In this document: positions 1-10,199 of the stretch, in pieces
How positions within the stretch are numbered: position 1 is the stretch's first letter
Layout of the letters: every line of letters begins with the position of its first letter
Assembly: GCF_900209925.1 (NCBI RefSeq)
Contig: NZ_LT907978.1
Span: 742,501 to 806,500, forward strand
DNA from: Anaerobutyricum hallii
GTDB lineage: Bacteria; Bacillota; Clostridia; Lachnospirales; Lachnospiraceae
Length of the DNA: 64,000 bases
Direction: 5' to 3'
Notes under the pieces: generated by a model
What the model was told of the DNA's origin: nothing
Seen by the model: the letters and a program-made list of their open reading frames with translations, nothing else
Database searches by the model: none
Position numbers and translations under genes: made by a program

Positions 1-1938
<1,938 letters not shown>

Positions 1939-1949
1939 TAAAAAAGTAC

Positions 1950-1978
1950 TTGCAAAGATTAGAAAGATATGATATAAT
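1950..1978 (+). promoter_or_regulatory. Promoter of the tRNA cluster
   Basis: The sequence shows TTGCAA (1950-1955), a 17-nt spacer and TATAAT (1973-1978), about 36 nt before the first tRNA. A near-consensus housekeeping promoter here suggests the tRNA operon is transcribed independently of the rRNA operon as well as by read-through. Confidence 0.75.
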
Positions 1979-2013
1979 GTGTGTGGTTTTCAGGGTATGA
2001 CCCTGATCAATAT

Positions 2014-2086
2014 TCCTCGATAGCTCAGTCGGTAGAGCACGCGGCTGTTAACCGCGCTGTCGTAGGTTCAAGTCCTACTCGGGGAG
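2014..2086 (+). tRNA. tRNA-Asn (GTT)
   Basis: A complete cloverleaf is visible: acceptor strands TCCTCGA and TCGGGGA pair, the anticodon loop reads CTGTTAA, and the T loop is TTCAAGT. The discriminator is G and CCA is not encoded. It is the first gene of a nine-tRNA cluster. Confidence 0.95.
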
Positions 2087-2089
2087 TCT

Positions 2090-2161
2090 GGCTCCTTGGT
2101 CAAGTGGTTAAGACACCGCCCTTTCACGGCGGTAACATGGGTTCAAATCCCGTAGGAGTCA
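2090..2161 (+). tRNA. tRNA-Glu (TTC)
   Basis: Acceptor strands GGCTCCT and AGGAGTC pair, the anticodon loop CTTTCAC gives TTC, and the T arm has TTCAAAT. Only three bases separate it from tRNA-Asn. CCA is not encoded. Confidence 0.95.
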
Positions 2162-2172
2162 TTTGATGAAGT

Positions 2173-2245
2173 GCCGATGTGGCTCAATTGGCAGAGCAGC
2201 TGATTTGTAATCAGCAGGTTAACGGTTCGAGTCCGTTCATCGGCT
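2173..2245 (+). tRNA. tRNA-Thr (TGT)
   Basis: Acceptor strands GCCGATG and CATCGGC pair perfectly. The anticodon loop TTTGTAA gives TGT. CCA is not encoded. Confidence 0.95.
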
Positions 2246-2287
2246 TCACAAGTTAAATGAATTTAAGTTTGATTTGGATTATTTTAG

Positions 2288-2361
2288 GGACCTTTAGCTC
2301 AGCTGGTTAGAGCAATCGGCTCATAACCGATCGGTCCGGGGTTCAAGTCCCTGAAGGTCCA
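2288..2361 (+). tRNA. tRNA with CAT anticodon (elongator Met or Ile2)
   Basis: Acceptor strands GGACCTT and AAGGTCC pair and the anticodon loop CTCATAA gives CAT. It is not the initiator, because the acceptor stem begins with a paired base. Sequence alone does not settle elongator Met versus lysidine-modified Ile2. Confidence 0.9.
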
Positions 2362-2377
2362 CTTTATTTGAATATTT

Positions 2378-2451
2378 GGCCTGGTGGCTCAGCTGGTTAG
2401 AGCGCCGCCCTGTCACGGCGGAGGTCGTGGGTTCGAATCCCATCCGGGTCG
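2378..2451 (+). tRNA. tRNA-Asp (GTC)
   Basis: Acceptor strands GGCCTGG and CCGGGTC pair with G-T wobbles, and the anticodon loop CTGTCAC gives GTC. The discriminator is G and CCA is not encoded. Confidence 0.95.
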
Positions 2452-2486
2452 TTTCCGAAAGGAATTATAATTTAATAGTTATATTT

Positions 2487-2559
2487 GGGATCTTAGCTCA
2501 GCTGGGAGAGCATCTGCCTTACAAGCAGAGGGTCACAGGTTCAAGTCCTGTAGGTCCCA
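2487..2559 (+). tRNA. tRNA-Val (TAC)
   Basis: Acceptor strands GGGATCT and AGGTCCC pair, and the anticodon loop CTTACAA gives TAC. CCA is not encoded. Confidence 0.95.
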
Positions 2560-2564
2560 TATAT

Positions 2565-2651
2565 GCCGGTGTGGCGGAACTGGCAGACGCACAGGACTTA
2601 AAATCCTGCGGGACTTATACTCCCGTATCGGTTCGATTCCGATCGCCGGCA
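2565..2651 (+). tRNA. tRNA-Leu (TAA)
   Basis: This is an 87-nt class II tRNA with a long variable arm. Acceptor strands GCCGGTG and CGCCGGC pair, and the anticodon loop ACTTAAA gives TAA. CCA is not encoded. Confidence 0.95.
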
Positions 2652-2666
2652 TACTTTAAAGAATTT

Positions 2667-2740
2667 GTGGGCATAGCTCAGCTGGATAGAGCGTTTGGCT
2701 ACGGACCAAAAGGTCGGGGGTTCGAATCCTCTTGCCCACG
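2667..2740 (+). tRNA. tRNA-Arg (ACG)
   Basis: Acceptor strands GTGGGCA and TGCCCAC pair. The anticodon loop CTACGGA gives ACG, which is normally edited to inosine at position 34. CCA is not encoded. Confidence 0.95.
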
Positions 2741-2765
2741 TTTGATTCTTTTAGAATCACAATGT

Positions 2766-2837
2766 AGCGCTATCGCCAAATGGTAAGGCACTGGATTCTG
2801 ATTCCAGCATTTCCAGGTTCGAATCCTGGTAGCGCTG
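2766..2837 (+). tRNA. tRNA-Gln (CTG)
   Basis: Acceptor strands AGCGCTA and TAGCGCT pair, and the anticodon loop TTCTGAT gives CTG. It is the last gene of the cluster and is followed nine bases later by a terminator. Confidence 0.93.
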
Positions 2838-2846
2838 TAATGGATA

Positions 2847-2871
2847 GGACACATTATTGTGTCCTTTTTTT
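2847..2871 (+). terminator. Terminator of the tRNA cluster
   Basis: A perfect seven-base stem, GGACACA and TGTGTCC, with a four-base loop is followed by a run of seven T. This is a classic intrinsic terminator. Confidence 0.92.
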
Positions 2872-2913
2872 GCATATTGGGAAGATATTACATATTAACA
2901 GCAAGAAAGTACA

Positions 2914-2942
2914 TTGTTACTTGATTAGGAATATGCTATCAT
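2914..2942 (+). promoter_or_regulatory. Promoter of the BMC-protein gene
   Basis: TTGTTA (2914-2919), a 17-nt spacer and TATCAT (2937-2942) lie about 60 nt before the start codon at 3004. Confidence 0.55.
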
Positions 2943-3003
2943 GATAATTAATGATTATATAAACATGCTCTAGAATATGTACAAGATGTAGTGGAGGTTT
3001 AAA

Positions 3004-3321
3004 ATGACAGAAGGACGTATTATTTATAATCCAAGTGAATCCGTAATGAAGATGTTTTATCGCAAAATGAATGCGGAGAGCAGAGAAGAATTAAAAAGTA
3101 GAAAGTTTGATGCAGTAGGTTTATTACAGACAACGGTAGCCGGTGTATTATATTACGCAGATCGTGCATTTAAGACAAGTAATGTTTATCCGGTAGAGAT
3201 TAATGGAAGTTGTCCACAGCATATCACAACATTAGCTTTCTTTGGTGAAACGACGGCAGTAGAAACAGCAATGAAAACGTTGATGAGAGAGGAAAAAGAA
3301 AAGAAAAATCGTTTGATTTAG
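3004..3321 (+). CDS. BMC-domain protein, EutS/PduU-like, orphan
   Basis: A 105-residue protein. Residues about 36-95 follow the bacterial-microcompartment shell pattern: an AVGLLQTT strand, a YADRAFKTSNV helix where shell proteins have ADxAxKxAxV, and a closing FFGETTAVETAMKTL segment. The extra N-terminal stretch before the core recalls the circularly permuted EutS/PduU type. GTGGAGG lies just upstream of the ATG. No other microcompartment gene is in view, so it stands alone before cutC. Shell proteins tile the facets of enzyme-loaded compartments. Here the role is unknown, and the family call rests on pattern matching by eye. Confidence 0.68.
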   Translation: MTEGRIIYNPSESVMKMFYRKMNAESREELKSRKFDAVGLLQTTVAGVLYYADRAFKTSNVYPVEINGSCPQHITTLAFFGETTAVETAMKTLMREEKEKKNRLI

Positions 3322-3357
3322 TTTTTACTATTTAGTTCATTAACAGGCTGACGCCTC

Positions 3358-3473
3358 GAAATAGAAAAGCTATCTTATATTTGTGATTCTATCACTGTGG
3401 GTTGAATGTTCGCTTAACGTCTCGCATTCAATCCTCGCTCTAAGGCACAAATATAAGATAGCTTTTCTATTTC
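3358..3473. repeat. Long hairpin element E1
   Basis: Arms of 28 bases (3358-3385 and 3446-3473) are perfect reverse complements around a 60-base centre, which itself holds a nested hairpin (GGTTGAATG with CATTCAATCC). It begins 37 nt after the BMC-gene stop. Its plan (long AT-rich outer stem, conserved-looking internal loop, inner hairpin) matches the other long hairpins of this window. It may act as terminator and 3'UTR structure. Confidence 0.85.
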
Positions 3474-3533
3474 AGGGCTGACAGTGGCTGGAGTTAGAGG
3501 AACAAAAATGTAAAAAAGAAGGAGATTAGATTT

Positions 3534-4385
3534 ATGTCAAAGGATCTAGAAGTAGAAATCTGCTGTGGTAGTTATTATGATGCATTGCAGGCCTGGAAGG
3601 GTGGGGCGAAGAGAGTAGAGTTAAATAGTGCATTGCATTTAGGTGGCTTAACCCCGTCTCTTGGAACACTTCGTCAGGTAAAGAAAAATACAGGTTTGAA
3701 GGTTATCTGTATGGTTCGTCCAAGAGGAGCAGGTTTTTGCTATAATATGGCAGATTTTGAAGTGATGCTAGAGGATGCCCACATTTTATTGGAAAATGGA
3801 GCGGATGGGATTGCATTTGGCTGTTTGACTGCTGATCGAAAAATAAATGAGAAGCAAACAAAGAAAATGGTACAGCTTATTAAGTCTTATAATAAGGAGT
3901 CTGTTTTTCACAGGGCATTTGATTGTGTGACGGATATAAATGAGGCAATGCAAACGCTTATTGAGATTGGAGTGGACAGAGTTCTTACTAGTGGATTAAA
4001 GTCTACAGCGATTGCCGGAGCAGAGACTATACAGTATTTACAGAAAGAATATGGAGAGCAAATTGAGATTTTGGCAGGAAGTGGACTTAATGCACAGAAT
4101 GTACAGAATTTTATTAGGAAAACAGATGTAAAGCAAATACACAGTTCCTGTAAAGGATGGCTGCCGGATATGACAACCTGTAGTGAGGATGTGAGTTTTT
4201 CATATAGAGCAAAGAAAAAGAATGCCTGTAAAGAAGCGATAGTAGGAGACTATGAAGTAGTAGATGTTGTATTAGTGAAAAAGTTTATCGATATGGCTAC
4301 CTGTGAACTTGCTTTTGAAATTGAGAAAGAAGATGAAAAAGTACTAAAAATATGTTATGATAATACGGCACTGCCAGAAAAGTAG
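3534..4385 (+). CDS. cutC: CutC family protein
   Basis: A 283-residue protein of the CutC family, a TIM-barrel fold once tied to copper homeostasis but whose biochemical role is unsettled. Typical segments are VEICCGSYYDALQA near the N terminus, AKRVELNSALHLGGLTPS, VICMVRPRGAGFCY, the DGIAFGCL strand, VFHRAFD and the glycine-rich ILAGSGLN. The C terminus (after about residue 215) has extra lysine-rich sequence beyond the usual core of about 200-250 residues. The start follows AGGAG with good spacing. It probably has its own transcript, because hairpin E1 separates it from the BMC gene. Confidence 0.88.
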   Translation: MSKDLEVEICCGSYYDALQAWKGGAKRVELNSALHLGGLTPSLGTLRQVKKNTGLKVICMVRPRGAGFCYNMADFEVMLEDAHILLENGADGIAFGCLTADRKINEKQTKKMVQLIKSYNKESVFHRAFDCVTDINEAMQTLIEIGVDRVLTSGLKSTAIAGAETIQYLQKEYGEQIEILAGSGLNAQNVQNFIRKTDVKQIHSSCKGWLPDMTTCSEDVSFSYRAKKKNACKEAIVGDYEVVDVVLVKKFIDMATCELAFEIEKEDEKVLKICYDNTALPEK

Positions 4386-4455
4386 AAGGAATAAAGGACA
4401 GTGAGAAAAGACGCATTAATTTTTAGAAGTAGAAGAAAAGTAAAAGGTGCATTAT

Positions 4456-5178
4456 ATGTATGAAATGAAAATACAGGTCCGCTATAGTGAGGTAGACCAA
4501 AGTGGAGTAGCAAGACTCCATCAGATTTTAGAATATTTTCAGGATTGTGGAATGTTTCAGTCAGAAGAGTTAGGACTTGGAGTAGAAGAAGATCAGAAGA
4601 ATCATAGAGCATGGTATTTAATTGCATGGAATGTAAAGATAATAAGACATCCTAAGATGTCTGAACATATTACTGTTACGACACAGGCGTATAAGATGCG
4701 AGGATTTTATGGATACAGAAGATACTCTATTCTTGATGAAGAGGGTGAAGCGATTGTTTTAGCAGAAGCTATCTGGATATTGATGGATACGAAAAAGATG
4801 CTTCCGATGAAAGTAAGCAAAGAAATCGCGGATATTTATGTAGAAAAGGATGTGGATACTACCGTAAGAATTAATCGAAAGATAGATGATAATGGTGAGT
4901 GGAAACAGCAGGAATCTATTGAAGTAACAAAGCAATATTTAGACAGTAATAATCATGTGAATAATACGGTGTATGCATTATGGTCAGAAGATGTACTTCC
5001 TGAGAATGTAAATGTAAGCGAAGTGCGAATTGACTATCGAAAAGCAGCGATGTTTAAGGAAACGATACAGGTATTTACGCAACAGCAGGAAAATATTTTT
5101 AAAGTAAAATATATAAAACCTGATGGGGAAGTTGCAGCTTTAGTTGAGATGATATTGCAGAAACAGGAAGAAAAATAA
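4456..5178 (+). CDS. Acyl-ACP thioesterase family protein
   Basis: A 240-residue double-hotdog protein of the acyl-ACP thioesterase (FatA/FatB-like) family, which releases fatty acids from acyl carrier protein in the cytoplasm. The N-terminal hotdog starts with QVRYSEVDQSGVARLHQILEYFQD and continues with WYLIAWNVKIIRHP and the YGYRRYSI strand. The second hotdog contains YLDSNNHVNNTVYALW, the conserved substrate-side segment with the catalytic Asn/His. I prefer the ATG at 4456 over the GTG at 4447 because AAGG lies eight bases before it. It sits between cutC and cvfB on the same strand. Confidence 0.86.
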   Translation: MYEMKIQVRYSEVDQSGVARLHQILEYFQDCGMFQSEELGLGVEEDQKNHRAWYLIAWNVKIIRHPKMSEHITVTTQAYKMRGFYGYRRYSILDEEGEAIVLAEAIWILMDTKKMLPMKVSKEIADIYVEKDVDTTVRINRKIDDNGEWKQQESIEVTKQYLDSNNHVNNTVYALWSEDVLPENVNVSEVRIDYRKAAMFKETIQVFTQQQENIFKVKYIKPDGEVAALVEMILQKQEEK

Positions 5179-5203
5179 TAGTATAATAAAGGGAGGATTT
5201 GTA

Positions 5204-6052
5204 ATGATAGAATTAGGCGTAAAACAGAAGTTGTATATTGATCATAAAACAGATTTTGGAGTGTATCTTTCTGATACTCCAGAGAGGAATGGAAAAAGTG
5301 ATTGTGTTTTACTTCCGAAAAAGCAAGTTCCACAGAATGCGAAGATTGGTGATGAAGTAGAGGTATTTGTGTATCGTGATTCAAAAGACAGAGAAATTGC
5401 GACAACAAACATGCCAAAGCTTCAGTTGGGAGAGCTTGCCGTTTTAGAAGTAGCACAGGTAAATAATATTGGCGGTTTTATGTACTGGGGGTTGGAGAAA
5501 GATCTTCTTCTTCCATATAGTGAACAGATTGTAAAGGTTCAAAAAGGAGATAAGTATTTAGTAGGACTCTATATTGATAAGAGTGACCGACTTTGTGCAA
5601 CGATGAAGGTCTATGATTTCCTTCGTACAGATTCTCCATATAAGGCAGATGATATTGTACAGGGAACTGTATATGGAAAGAATCCGGAGTATGGAGTATT
5701 TGTTGCTGTAGATAATAAGTATAATGGTATGCTTCAGAATAAAGAAATTGTTAGAAAGTTAAGAATAGGAGAGACGGTACAGGCAAGAGTTCTTTCTGTA
5801 AGAGAAGACGGTAAATTAAACCTCAGTCTTCGTGAAAAGGCACATTTACAGATGGATGTTGATTCTGCAAAGATTATGGAAAAACTTCAGGAGAATGATG
5901 GTGCTCTTCCATATCATGATAAGTCTGCTCCAGAAGATATCCGAAGTGAATTTGGCATGAGTAAGAATGAGTTTAAACGTGCGATTGGCCGTTTATACAA
6001 AGATAAAAAGATAAAGATAAGCAATACCGGAATTACGTTAATTGAAAAATAG
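5204..6052 (+). CDS. cvfB: S1-domain RNA-binding protein, CvfB family
   Basis: A 282-residue protein of the CvfB/YitL family: tandem S1-like OB domains followed by a C-terminal winged-helix segment. Visible are the N-terminal LYIDHKTDFGVYLSD strand pair, a second OB fold around VLEVAQVNNIGGFMYWGL, a third with VQGTVYGKNPEYGVFVAVDNKYNGML, and the C-terminal PEDIRSEFGMSKNEFKRAIG segment typical of this family. In staphylococci CvfB influences virulence and RNA metabolism. It is preceded by GGGAGG and the next gene starts 31 nt downstream. Confidence 0.9.
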   Translation: MIELGVKQKLYIDHKTDFGVYLSDTPERNGKSDCVLLPKKQVPQNAKIGDEVEVFVYRDSKDREIATTNMPKLQLGELAVLEVAQVNNIGGFMYWGLEKDLLLPYSEQIVKVQKGDKYLVGLYIDKSDRLCATMKVYDFLRTDSPYKADDIVQGTVYGKNPEYGVFVAVDNKYNGMLQNKEIVRKLRIGETVQARVLSVREDGKLNLSLREKAHLQMDVDSAKIMEKLQENDGALPYHDKSAPEDIRSEFGMSKNEFKRAIGRLYKDKKIKISNTGITLIEK

Positions 6053-6083
6053 CAGGAGTGCCATTCCATATGGAGGAACAGAA

Positions 6084-7196
6084 ATGTTAGAAAAGTCTTT
6101 TTTAAATCCTAATAAAATATGGTTTATGATAGTGCTGCTGCATATAATAGGGTCAGTTCTTGTATCCTTACTGGGAATTTTTCCATTTGGCATAGTGATA
6201 GCGACAACAGGAATCTGGTTTTTGCTTGCAAATATATGGGAAAGAAATCTAAAAAATATTGGGATTTGTATAGCAGGCTGGCTTATAACAATTTTTACGA
6301 TGTATTCCCTTAATATAAGTTTTCAGGGAACAGTATTACTTAATGAAATATTGCTGCTTTATGTATGTTGGTGTTGCAAAAAAGCTTATGTAAAACCAAC
6401 AGAATATTGTCATTTAAAAAAGGTTTCTTTAAAAAGTATTTTTTTCATTGTTATTGCTGCTATATTTCTATTTATTATGGCGGGCTATGTAAATGCCTGT
6501 TCTATGATTGTATTTCAGAATTTATTAGATGTTTCTTTAGAAGAAATTTCAGGGCATCCGCTAGAAGCGATGATCGCAGTGGCAATTATGCCAGCCTTGA
6601 TAGAAGAAGTTCTTTTCAGAGGAATTATTTATCGTGGAATTTCAGATAAGAAGATAGCAATATTTATATCTGCTATAACATTTGCTTTACTTCATATGAA
6701 TTTTAATCAGATGTGTTATGCATTTGTTATGGGGCTGTTTTTTGCTGTTGTAATTTATATTACAGATAATCTGACAGTTTCGATAGCACTTCATATGCTG
6801 TTTAATGGATTTACTGTAATCCTATGTTGTTTTCCTTCAACCAAAGTTATACGGACTTTGTTAGAGTGTCATATTGCAGGCTATCATCTTTTTAATCCAG
6901 GTGTTACAAATATGCAGGGAGGAATTAAAATAAGCCTCGTGCTTATTGGTGGAGTTATAGCAGTAGTTAGTATGCTCATAGCAGGCTATTTGGTATTTCT
7001 TATTGGAAAAGAAGAAATAGAAGAGAAAGAAAAAAAGGAAGTATACAAAACAAAAGAGAAAAAAGAAACAAGGATTCGGACAGCAAAAAGAACGGTTATT
7101 CCTGAGAATTCTGAAAAATGGAAACCGAATGCTTTATTTTTTGCAGGAAGTGGACTTTGTATTCTCATCACAATATTATATGAAATTTTAATATGA
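6084..7196 (+). CDS. CPBP-family intramembrane glutamic protease
   Basis: A 370-residue membrane protein with at least eight hydrophobic segments. The CPBP/Rce1 signature is complete: EEVLFRG (motif EExxxR) in one membrane helix, FALLHMNFN in the next, and a later LHMLFNG histidine helix. Such proteases cleave prenylated proteins, pheromones or bacteriocin precursors in the membrane. Residues about 300-345 form a charged cytosolic stretch before a last membrane helix. The start at 6084 is chosen because GGAGG lies seven bases upstream; an earlier ATG at 6042 overlaps cvfB and lacks an RBS. Confidence 0.85.
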   Translation: MLEKSFLNPNKIWFMIVLLHIIGSVLVSLLGIFPFGIVIATTGIWFLLANIWERNLKNIGICIAGWLITIFTMYSLNISFQGTVLLNEILLLYVCWCCKKAYVKPTEYCHLKKVSLKSIFFIVIAAIFLFIMAGYVNACSMIVFQNLLDVSLEEISGHPLEAMIAVAIMPALIEEVLFRGIIYRGISDKKIAIFISAITFALLHMNFNQMCYAFVMGLFFAVVIYITDNLTVSIALHMLFNGFTVILCCFPSTKVIRTLLECHIAGYHLFNPGVTNMQGGIKISLVLIGGVIAVVSMLIAGYLVFLIGKEEIEEKEKKEVYKTKEKKETRIRTAKRTVIPENSEKWKPNALFFAGSGLCILITILYEILI

Positions 7197-7218
7197 TAAA
7201 CAGCCTTAATTTAAATTC

Positions 7219-7267
7219 AAGTCGAGCCGCCATTCACCACCTGAAAGAGGTGGGAGTCTTTTCGACT
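7219..7267. other. Structured hairpin resembling IS200/IS605 ends
   Basis: An outer stem AGTCGA/TCGACT encloses the hairpin CCACCT-gaaag-AGGTGG followed by GAGTC. The same CCACCT-loop-AGGTGGGAGTC unit recurs on the minus strand in the murF leader (43484-43506) and resembles the end hairpins of the IS element at 51425. It may be a relic end or a small structured RNA. Confidence 0.4.
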
Positions 7268-7272
7268 GAGAT

Positions 7273-7325
7273 AAAAATGGTGCCACAGGCTACGGTCGTT
7301 AAACCGTTCCTGTGACACCATTTTT
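7273..7325. terminator. Bidirectional terminator between CPBP gene and pyrG
   Basis: Arms of 17 bases (7273-7289 and 7309-7325) pair with one mismatch, with A and T runs on the outside and a small inner hairpin ACGGT/ACCGT. It serves the convergent genes on both sides. Confidence 0.88.
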
Positions 7326-7326
7326 A

Positions 7327-8934
7327 TTATTTATTCTGATGTGCTAATGAAGCAGCAAGGAATCCCTTAAATAATGGGTGTGGTTTATTCGGTCTTGATT
7401 TAAATTCAGGATGTGCCTGTGTTCCGATAAACCAAGGATGTTCAGGAATCTCTACCATTTCAACGATACGTCCGTCAGGTGAGAATCCGGAAAGAAGCAT
7501 TCCGTTTTCCTGGAGTACTTCGCGGTAATCATTATTTACTTCGTAACGATGACGATGTCTTTCTTCAATCTGTTTATGACCATAAAGCTGATATGCTTTG
7601 GAGTGTTCGTCAAGGATACATGGATAAGAACCAAGACGAAGGGTTCCGCCTAAATCAGTGATGCCTTCTTTATCAGGCATGATATGGATGACAGGATTCG
7701 CTGTGTTTTCATTAAATTCATGACTGTGTGCATCTTTTAATCCGAGAACATTACGAGCAAATTCTACGATAGTAAGCTGCATTCCAAGACAAAGTCCAAG
7801 ATACGGGATCTTATGTTCGCGGGCATATTGGATTGAACAGATCATACCTTCGATACCTCTGTCACCAAATCCACCAGGAACGATGATGCCGTCTACGTCA
7901 GAGAAGAAACTATCTACGTTGTAGTTGCTTACCAGTTCGGAATCAACCCACTTGATTTCGACTTCTGCGTTGTTGGCAACTGCTCCATGTTTTAATGCTT
8001 CTACAACACTGATGTAAGCATCGTGGAGAGAAACGTATTTACCAACGAGAGCAACTCTAACTTTATGTTTTGGATGTTTCCAGGCATCAACCATAGAGAT
8101 CCAATCAGATAAATCAGGCTGTGGGCATTCCATATTCAGACATTCACATGCTACGTTAGCAAGTTTTTCTTTTTCCATAGCAAGAGGTAATTCATATAAA
8201 ATATCGACATCAAGATTCTGAATAACACGTTTCTTAGGAACATTACAGAACTGAGCGATTTTTGCTTTAATATCATCATCTAATGGAAGGTCAGAACGAC
8301 AAACAAGAATATCTGGCTGAATTCCCATTCCCTGCAATTCTTTTACACTGGCCTGTGTAGGCTTGGTCTTTAATTCTCCGGAAGCTTTTAAGTAAGGAAT
8401 CAGTGTTACATGAATAAGAATACAGTTCTCATGTCCTACTTCATGCTGGAACTGACGAAGCGCTTCTAAAAATGGCTGACTTTCGATATCACCGGCAGTT
8501 CCACCAATCTCAATAATTGCTACTTCTGTTTCAGAAGCATCTTCATTATGATAAAAACGACTTTTAATTTCATTAGTGACATGAGGAATAACCTGTACGG
8601 TATGTCCGCCGAAATCTCCACGACGTTCTTTGTTAAGGATACTCCAGTATACTTTACCGGTAGTAACATTAGACTGTTTATTTAACTTTTCATCAATGAA
8701 ACGTTCATAATGTCCAAGGTCAAGGTCTGTTTCCGCACCGTCATCGGTAACGAAAACTTCACCGTGCTGTATCGGGTTCATAGTACCTGGATCCATATTG
8801 ATATATGGGTCAAACTTCTGGCTGGTTACTTTATAACCACGTGCTTTTAAAAGACGTCCAAGAGAAGCTGCGGTAATACCCTTTCCTAAACCGGAAACAA
8901 CTCCACCTGTGACGAATACATATTTTACTGGCAT
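7327..8934 (-). CDS. pyrG: CTP synthase
   Basis: A 535-residue CTP synthase, converting UTP, ATP and glutamine to CTP in the cytoplasm. The N-terminal amidoligase part opens with [17 protein letters not shown] (P-loop) and contains the magnesium-binding [11 protein letters not shown] and [12 protein letters not shown] segments. The C-terminal glutamine amidotransferase part has GLCLGMQL with the nucleophilic cysteine and HPEFKSRP with the catalytic histidine and glutamate region. Length matches the family. GGAGG precedes the ATG. It is monocistronic, convergent to the CPBP gene. Confidence 0.98.
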   Translation of the reverse strand: MPVKYVFVTGGVVSGLGKGITAASLGRLLKARGYKVTSQKFDPYINMDPGTMNPIQHGEVFVTDDGAETDLDLGHYERFIDEKLNKQSNVTTGKVYWSILNKERRGDFGGHTVQVIPHVTNEIKSRFYHNEDASETEVAIIEIGGTAGDIESQPFLEALRQFQHEVGHENCILIHVTLIPYLKASGELKTKPTQASVKELQGMGIQPDILVCRSDLPLDDDIKAKIAQFCNVPKKRVIQNLDVDILYELPLAMEKEKLANVACECLNMECPQPDLSDWISMVDAWKHPKHKVRVALVGKYVSLHDAYISVVEALKHGAVANNAEVEIKWVDSELVSNYNVDSFFSDVDGIIVPGGFGDRGIEGMICSIQYAREHKIPYLGLCLGMQLTIVEFARNVLGLKDAHSHEFNENTANPVIHIMPDKEGITDLGGTLRLGSYPCILDEHSKAYQLYGHKQIEERHRHRYEVNNDYREVLQENGMLLSGFSPDGRIVEMVEIPEHPWFIGTQAHPEFKSRPNKPHPLFKGFLAASLAHQNK

Positions 8935-9041
8935 GGATAAAATCCTCCTATATTAGATACTGTTTTTGCATTAATTATACCATTATACTATAAGTTAGAC
9001 TCTTTTTCCAGATGAAACATAAAAAATAATAACAAAAAATA

Positions 9042-9875
9042 TTAAATTTGCCGTGCGGCTCTTCGATATTCGTTTGGAGTCATAAATGTATTTTTCTTGA
9101 ATGATTGAGAAAAGTAAGATTGTGAGGAAAAACCGATCATAGATGCAATGGATGCGATTGAATGATTTGTTGTTTCCAGAAGATTTTTACTTTCCTCGAT
9201 TCGTTTTTCATTCAGATAGCTAATCGGAGAACATCCAAAATGCTTTGTAAAAGAGTGTACCAGATAATATTTATTCATTTTGCTTTCTTTGGAAAGAAGA
9301 TCAAGAGTAATGTTTTCAGTAAAATGGTCATCTAAATACTCTTTAACAAAAGTACAATCTCTATTATTTTTTTCTTTTGAAGGATAATCATAATTAATTT
9401 GTGTATTCCGTTGTATTTCTATAAGAATAAGATTCAGATAATGCCGACATGCCTCTTCATAGTATTCTGAACGTTTCGTTACTTCATGAATGAGCATATG
9501 CATGAGATTAAGGCAAATATCAGAAGAAAGAGAAAGTCTTGTAAACGGAGAGATTGCTTCACCGGTATCGTTAGTAAAAAGAAGATTTTCAATACCTAAA
9601 ATAATAAAATCAAGTGGAGGGTGTTGTACATCAACGGAAAACTTTTGTTTATCGGGATTCACCAGTAATAAATCATTTTCTTGAACTGGTAAAAATTGAT
9701 TGCCAAAATAAAATTGTCCGTCACCTTTTTGAATAAAGATGATTTTAGAATATGGATGCCCCGGAAAGATGTTTGAAGCAGGGGATTCGCAATGATACAT
9801 ATTGATTTGTGACAATTTTACAGATGACTTTAAGTTAATATGGTGTTGTTGCAAAGTATATCTTGTTTGCGTCAT
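9042..9875 (-). CDS. AraC-family transcriptional regulator
   Basis: A 277-residue regulator with an N-terminal cupin-like sensor (GDGQFYFGNQFLPVQENDLLLVNP) and a C-terminal double helix-turn-helix. The latter includes LDLLSKESKMNKYYLVHSF and the family signature around IASIASMIGFSSQSYFSQSFK and TPNEYRRA. The start is placed at 9875 because AAAGGAGG lies just upstream; a longer frame to 9953 only translates repeat P1, and its extra residues recur at the other P copies. The target is unknown. It is divergent from the nucleotidyltransferase gene. Confidence 0.87.
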   Translation of the reverse strand: MTQTRYTLQQHHINLKSSVKLSQINMYHCESPASNIFPGHPYSKIIFIQKGDGQFYFGNQFLPVQENDLLLVNPDKQKFSVDVQHPPLDFIILGIENLLFTNDTGEAISPFTRLSLSSDICLNLMHMLIHEVTKRSEYYEEACRHYLNLILIEIQRNTQINYDYPSKEKNNRDCTFVKEYLDDHFTENITLDLLSKESKMNKYYLVHSFTKHFGCSPISYLNEKRIEESKNLLETTNHSIASIASMIGFSSQSYFSQSFKKNTFMTPNEYRRAARQI

Positions 9876-9898
9876 AACTGCCTCCTTTGGATTTGTAT

Positions 9899-9951
9899 GT
9901 ACTCTCGGAGTCTTTCTCACAAAAGCAAGCACAAAAAGATTCCTAGAGTAC
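9899..9951. repeat. Family P palindrome, short copy P1
   Basis: A 53-bp palindrome bounded by GTACTCTCGGA and TCCTAGAGTAC. In the direction of the AraC gene it ends 24 nt before the start codon, with the RBS in between. It is an internally deleted version of P2. The rest of the gap to 10199 is AT-rich and holds nothing else I recognise. Confidence 0.8.
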
Positions 9952-10199
9952 ATGATAGACTGTATTTCTATGGGATACTTGTAGTGGATGATTGTGATAA
10001 AAATATCAAATGCTATTTATTATATTATATTGTCTTTTTTTAGTGTTCTCAACGAAAGAAATATAAATATTTGAGATAAATACATAATAATTATAAAAAT
10101 AGTATAAAATCATCATTGATGTTTTTGATTTTCTATGGGAAAATAGAAAAGAAGATTTCAATAAATAAAGAAGATTTTTTACATAGGGAGGAAGAGAGA

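Noticed and set aside
7479-7661. Plus-strand frame opposite pyrG
   Set aside because: It is a shadow of the CTP synthase gene.
9876-9953. N-terminal extension of the AraC regulator shared with a frame at 22727-22933
   Set aside because: The common peptide is the translation of repeat P; the true start has its own RBS at 9875.
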